DNA of 15,258 nucleotides from Marisimplicoccus framensis_A (lineage in GTDB: Bacteria; Bacteroidota; Bacteroidia; Flavobacteriales; Flavobacteriaceae). How positions within the stretch are numbered: position 1 is the first letter of the stretch; each line of letters opens with the position of its first letter. Position numbers and translations under genes: made by a program. Positions 14,520-15,258 of the stretch are shown here, piece by piece. The notes under the pieces were generated by a model. That model was not told where the DNA came from and did no database searches. It saw only the letters and a list, made by a program, of their open reading frames with translations. The DNA is taken from positions 1 through 15,258 of the forward strand of contig JBELLF010000027.1 of assembly GCA_042088875.1 (NCBI GenBank), given 5' to 3'.

Positions 14520-15258
14520 ATGACTTACAAAAAAAGGAATAAAGGACTTGTACTGTTAGCTGATGGTACGATTTTTTATGGTCGTTCTTCCGGAATCAAT
14601 GGCACTTCTTTCGGTGAAATCTGTTTTAATACTGGAGTAACTGGATATCAAGAAATATTTACTGATCCATCTTATTTTGGACAAATTATGGTAACTACAA
14701 CCTCTCATATTGGAAACTATGGCATCAAAATTTCCGAATCTCAATCAAGTAAAATTTATATTAGTGGATTAATCTGTAAAAATTTTAGCGAAGTAAACTC
14801 AAGATCAAATTCTGAATCAATTAAAAATTGGTTTAATTCTAATAAGTTAGTTGCCTTATGTGATGTTGATACTAGAGCACTAGTAAGATACATAAGGAAT
14901 AATGGTGCAATGAATGCTGCAATAACAACTGAGGTTGATAAAATATCAGAGATCAAAGAAAAACTTACCAACTTTCCAAGTATGGATGGTCTTGAATTAG
15001 CATCTAAAGTTTCTACAAAAGAACCTTATGAAATTGGTAATAAAGAATCTAATAAAAGATTAGCAGTGATTGATTTGGGAATTAAAAAAAATATTCTTGA
15101 TAATTTTATTAAAAGAGATCTATTTGTAAAAGTTTATCCATATGACACAAGTCTAGATGAAATGCTTAGATTTAAGCCTAACGGATTCTTCCTTTCAAAT
15201 GGCCCTGGTGATCCTGAACCATTAAAAAAGGTGATAGAAACAACAAAAGAAATTCTTA
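14520..15258 (+). CDS. carA: Carbamoyl-phosphate synthase small subunit, N-terminal part (cut by right window edge)
   Basis: CarA is the glutaminase subunit that passes ammonia to CarB for carbamoyl phosphate, a precursor of arginine and pyrimidines. The frame stays open for 246 codons from the ATG at 14520 to the window end; the family is about 360-380 residues. The N-terminal CPSase small domain shows LADGTIFYG, GEICFNTGVTGYQEIFTDPSYFGQI and later DVDTRALVRYIR with GAMNA. The class I glutamine amidotransferase domain begins near RLAVIDLGIKKNIL (180-193) and includes SNGPGDPEP from 226. The catalytic cysteine (usually in GICLGHQ) would lie just beyond the edge. No Shine-Dalgarno sequence precedes it. 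It follows the rplQ terminator by only 20 bases. Confidence 0.97.
   Translation, partial: MTYKKRNKGLVLLADGTIFYGRSSGINGTSFGEICFNTGVTGYQEIFTDPSYFGQIMVTTTSHIGNYGIKISESQSSKIYISGLICKNFSEVNSRSNSESIKNWFNSNKLVALCDVDTRALVRYIRNNGAMNAAITTEVDKISEIKEKLTNFPSMDGLELASKVSTKEPYEIGNKESNKRLAVIDLGIKKNILDNFIKRDLFVKVYPYDTSLDEMLRFKPNGFFLSNGPGDPEPLKKVIETTKEIL

Noticed and set aside
14556..14971. Two minus-strand open frames (14556-14744 and 14756-14971)
   Set aside because: Both lie opposite the conserved N-terminal domain of carA, whose + strand frame is open to the window edge and matches the family.
1..15258. Search for mobile elements, CRISPR repeats, tRNA genes, toxin-antitoxin or defence genes, or an unknown system
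   Set aside because: Apart from gaps of at most 14 bases, the 77-base rplQ-carA interval and the two cut ends, every base belongs to a recognised conserved gene. I saw no direct repeats, no cloverleaf candidate and no uncharacterised gene.

Overview
This window is an almost complete bacterial ribosomal-protein superoperon, read entirely from the + strand. The DNA is AT-rich. Of the 30 stop codons present, 29 are TAA, and almost no gene has a Shine-Dalgarno sequence in front of it. Gene order and protein sequence both point to Bacteroidota, most likely a low-GC class Flavobacteriia organism. The supporting features are: the fusA 3' end running straight into rpsJ with no tuf gene; secY followed directly by infA with no adk or map; zinc-free forms of S4, S14 and L36; L2 with the motif DHPMGGG; and carA immediately after rplQ. 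I cannot assign a genus.

Layout: the 3' end of fusA (2-961) is followed by the S10 block (rpsJ, rplC, rplD, rplW, rplB, rpsS, rplV, rpsC, rplP, rpmC, rpsQ). Next comes the spc block (rplN, rplX, rplE, rpsN, rpsH, rplF, rplR, rpsE, rpmD, rplO, secY, infA, rpmJ). The alpha block (rpsM, rpsK, rpsD, rpoA, rplQ) closes the series at 14442. No gap between these genes exceeds 14 bases; several genes abut or overlap by 1 or 4 bases. I see no internal terminator, so one long transcript is the simplest reading. A strong intrinsic terminator (14465-14499) closes the unit. Twenty bases later carA starts and runs off the right edge.

Together the genes supply EF-G, most of the primary-binding and assembly proteins of both ribosomal subunits, IF-1, the SecYEG channel subunit SecY and the RNA polymerase alpha subunit. 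This is the core growth-rate-regulated gene expression machinery. carA begins a separate function, carbamoyl phosphate synthesis for arginine and pyrimidines.

I found no mobile element, CRISPR array, tRNA, rRNA, defence system or unknown gene. This is a conserved housekeeping region and I do not think it holds an undescribed system. The points worth a second look concern translation initiation without Shine-Dalgarno sites, the zinc-free ribosomal protein set, and how carA is expressed so close behind a terminator.
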